Shown here: positions 61,888 to 64,000 of the stretch, piece after piece
Layout of the letters: every line of letters starts with the position of its first letter
How positions within the stretch are numbered: position 1 is the stretch's first letter
Assembly (NCBI GenBank): GCA_964544605.1
Contig: CAZJBX010000001.1
Span: 1 to 64,000, forward strand
Length of the DNA: 64,000 nt
From: JAMIFN01 sp964544605
GTDB lineage: Bacteria; Pseudomonadota; Gammaproteobacteria; Burkholderiales; Burkholderiaceae_C
Reading direction: 5' to 3'
Program-made: the position numbers and the translations under genes
Notes under the pieces: generated by a model
What the model saw: only the letters and a program-made list of their open reading frames with translations
Databases searched by the model: none
Told to the model about the DNA's origin: nothing

Positions 61888-63862
61888 TTACAGGGCTGTC
61901 TTAAACAAGCCAATGAGGTGACGGTTACCCTGTTCGCTCAGGTGATCATCATCGTAATACCGAGGTATTTTGCCATCTGCAGCAGAACAGATTCCATTGG
62001 GGCAAAGGCTGGGTAAGGGGTTCAAAGTGTGCACCTTACATTCTGCAACGGCTGCGTCTTGAGCTGCCCAAATATCGGCATTGCGGCGATGGTAGTCAGC
62101 CAAGGGCATTGCAATTTCATTGGTACTGCGCCCCAGTTGCACGGCGCGGGCTAAGGCACGGGGCACATCCACAGGCATTTCTGGTATAGGGCGTAGCAGG
62201 TACACAGGGCGGGTGGTTGCTACGCGGCAGACGCTGGTGACATAGTGGCGGGTGAATTCTTCCAAAAAATGGCTGTATCCCTTGTCTGCTAAGTCCGTGG
62301 GGCTCTCGAAATAAATGGTCGCCTGCCCTGCATGGGCGGCGTATTGGTCGCCATGCAAATAGTAGCTGCCTCGGTTGGCGATGATGACGGGCACATCCGC
62401 TGGCAGTGCGACCATTTGTTGCATGGCCCACTCGTTGAATTCAGCACAGTGCCGGTCTTTGCGTTCTTGGCGCAGACCAAATACGGTAGGGCAGCTTGTA
62501 TAGCTCATGCCGAGCACGCCATCTTGCGGTTCTTCTAAGGCCGCTTGTACGGCAGTGACGATTGCATCAGCATGGCTGTCGCCCCAAACGATGGCGCGAA
62601 TGTTGGGGCCACCGTACACATGCTTGTTAAATACCATACCGCCCAGACTGTGGCTTTGTTTACGCAGCGGGTTGTGGTCTCGGGTTGCAGCGGCCTCTAC
62701 TTCTGGGTTTAGGCGCCCAGGAACGCCCATTTTGAGCCGAATCCCCAATGCTGGCACGGCCACCAGCAGCGCCGCAAATACAAATGCAGCAATGGCGGAT
62801 GCGGTGCGCCAGTTGGTAAGCAGCTTGCGTCCCAGTGGCTCTATCCAGCGGTAGGATGCCCAGCCCAATAGCAGGGACATCCCTAGCCCAGCGATGATTG
62901 CCCCAGCCTTTCCCTGCCACCCCACATACACCAATGCCACTACCACGGGCCAATGCCATAGGTAGATGGAATAAGACCAGTCCCCCAAGCGTTGCAGCAT
63001 AGTGGGCGAGGTCAGAAGTGCGTTTTGTCGCTGTGCCAGAAGCACCAACATAGTGCCCAATACGGGCAGTAGCGCCGCCACGCCAGGCCAGTGGTCTGGC
63101 GCGGCGGTGGTGATGGAGGTCAGCATCATGGCAAAGCCCAATGCCTCAAACACCCGCTGGTGCCTTTGTGCCCAGCGCAATATAATGTTCCCCCCCCCCC
63201 CCCCCCAGGGCGAGCAAGCCGCCTGCGAGCATTTCCCAGGCACGGGTGGGCAGCAAAAAGAAGGCTGCTTCTGGTTTGTGGCTGCTCAGCCAGACCGATA
63301 GGGCAAAAGATGCCAACAGCAAGCTGACTAGCACCCGCGCTAGATTGCGCCGCCCTGGCGACAACCGCCAAACTACCCATAGTACTAGGGGCAGCAATAG
63401 GTAGAACTGCCACTCTACAGACAGTGACCAAGTGTGCAGCAGCCATTTGTCGTGTGAGGCAGCATCAAAGTAGCCTGCCTCGCGCCAGTATTGAATGTTA
63501 GAAAGGAATAAAGCGCTGGTCAGCGTATGCATGCCCAAGGCGCGGTAATCAAGAGGGGGAAGGGCAAACCAGCCCAATACTAGGAGTACTGCACACAGCA
63601 CAAGTAGAGCAGGCAAGATGCGGCGTGCCCGTGCCAAGTAAAACCTCCAGATAGAAAATCGCCCATCTTCCAGTCCTCGGGCAATGATTTGCGTCATCAA
63701 AAAACCAGAAATCACAAAGAAAATATCCACCCCAACAAATCCGCCGCTAAAGCCTGGAATATTGAAATGAAATAAGACTACGGCCAGCACCGCCCAAGCG
63801 CGCAGACCAGCGATGTCGGGGCGGAATGGGAAGGACGGCGTGACTGAGGACATGGTCTGCAT
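61888..63862 (-). CDS. Phase-variable O-acetyltransferase (acyltransferase-3 plus SGNH), OFF frame
   Basis: OafA/Oac-like membrane enzyme that O-acetylates surface glycans. The N-terminal part (from ATG 63862) has the acyltransferase-3 pattern RPDIAGLRAWAVLAVVLFHF and SFSVEWQFYLL-like SLSVEWQFYL; the C-terminal part has SGNH motifs GDSH (near nt 62580) and DDDHLSEQG (near nt 61945). A 17-base G run on the coding strand (63190-63206) shifts the frame: as drawn, translation from ATG ends after 238 residues. Sixteen or nineteen G would join both halves into about 657 residues. So this is one gene in a phase-OFF state, or a sequencing miscall in the run. Confidence 0.85.
63190..63206. repeat. 17-base homopolymeric C tract (G on the coding strand)
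   Basis: Uninterrupted C17 inside the acetyltransferase gene. Runs of this length are classic slipped-strand mispairing sites. On the minus strand the frame before the run reads LAL-GGGGG-EHY, while the frame after reads GGGGG-NIIL, a difference of one base. Confidence 0.95.
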
Positions 63863-64000
63863 GATTAAGGAAACGCTGAATAGGCCATTAAATCCATCGA
63901 GCCTGGGACATGCGATGGGGCATTTAATGAGCTTGTAGTCGGCTGGGGTGAGGTTTTGAGTAGAGTTATAAGACGACTGTGCGCAAGGCAGAGAGCAACT
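63863..64000. other. Upstream region of the acetyltransferase gene
   Basis: 138 bases to the window edge, relatively AT-rich, without a gene I can support. It must carry the promoter of the minus-strand acetyltransferase gene, but no clear -35/-10 pair or ribosome site is visible. Confidence 0.5.

Overview
The window is about 62-65% G+C and carries the housekeeping gene set of a beta-proteobacterium, most likely Burkholderiales (Comamonadaceae-like). The pointers are a double-length UvrA of about 1,900 residues, the smc-zipA pair, the ibaG-murA pair, gmk-rpoZ, a TrxR-like ferredoxin reductase with FdxA, and an iron-sulfur (class I) fumarase. This assignment is inference from gene content. Two 100-base runs of N (9685-9784 inside a methyltransferase gene, 43437-43536 inside a tandem repeat) show that it is a draft assembly.

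Layout. 1-5.1 kb: the tail of a probable type I secreted protein, then a complete LapB/LapC/TolC-type secretion system. 5.2-15.7 kb: metF, rlpA, a tightly coupled murI-methyltransferase-dnaB operon (minus strand), divergent dnaG with an alpha/beta hydrolase, kdsB with a Trm112-like protein, and then a 950-base gene-free AT-rich stretch. That stretch has four strict-consensus DnaA boxes, a set of 11-bp G-rich iterons and several dyads, so it looks like a replication origin. 15.7-27.5 kb: nnr-cobA, an Orn/Lys/Arg decarboxylase, smc-zipA, a lipoprotein, ibaG and murA. 27.6-29.7 kb: a small, lower-G+C accessory patch with a RlaP-type nucleotidyltransferase, a small membrane protein and a zeta-toxin-like kinase/small-protein pair. 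29.7-37.6 kb: hemH, a lipoprotein, leuA behind a classic leucine attenuator, kdsA, uppP, an eRF1-like (BaeRF) protein and a thiolase.

37.7-43.6 kb: a dispersed, partly tandem, 134-bp double-hairpin repeat family. One copy is interrupted by a decayed IS3-type element. Between the repeats lie a DUF4230/Mth938/RluF operon, rpoZ-gmk and an orphan cytochrome P450. 43.6-56.4 kb: fumarase, the giant tandem UvrA, a TauE/SafE permease, FNR, fdxA, a peptide-binding protein and fabI. 56.4-61.8 kb: gluQ, aroC, coaX, a Rieske protein, sppA and xerC. 61.9-63.9 kb: an acyltransferase-3/SGNH O-acetylase gene split by a 17-base homopolymeric C/G tract, i.e. a phase-variable surface-modification gene seen here in an OFF frame.

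Themes: cell envelope synthesis and modification (murI, murA, kdsA, kdsB, uppP, rlpA, sppA, the O-acetylase), chromosome replication and segregation (dnaB, dnaG, smc, zipA, xerC, the origin-like region) and central biosynthesis (leuA, aroC, hemH, metF, fabI, coaX). The most noteworthy items are the phase-variable acetylase, the origin-like intergenic region, the leucine attenuator, the tandem UvrA, the zeta-kinase module and the repeat family.
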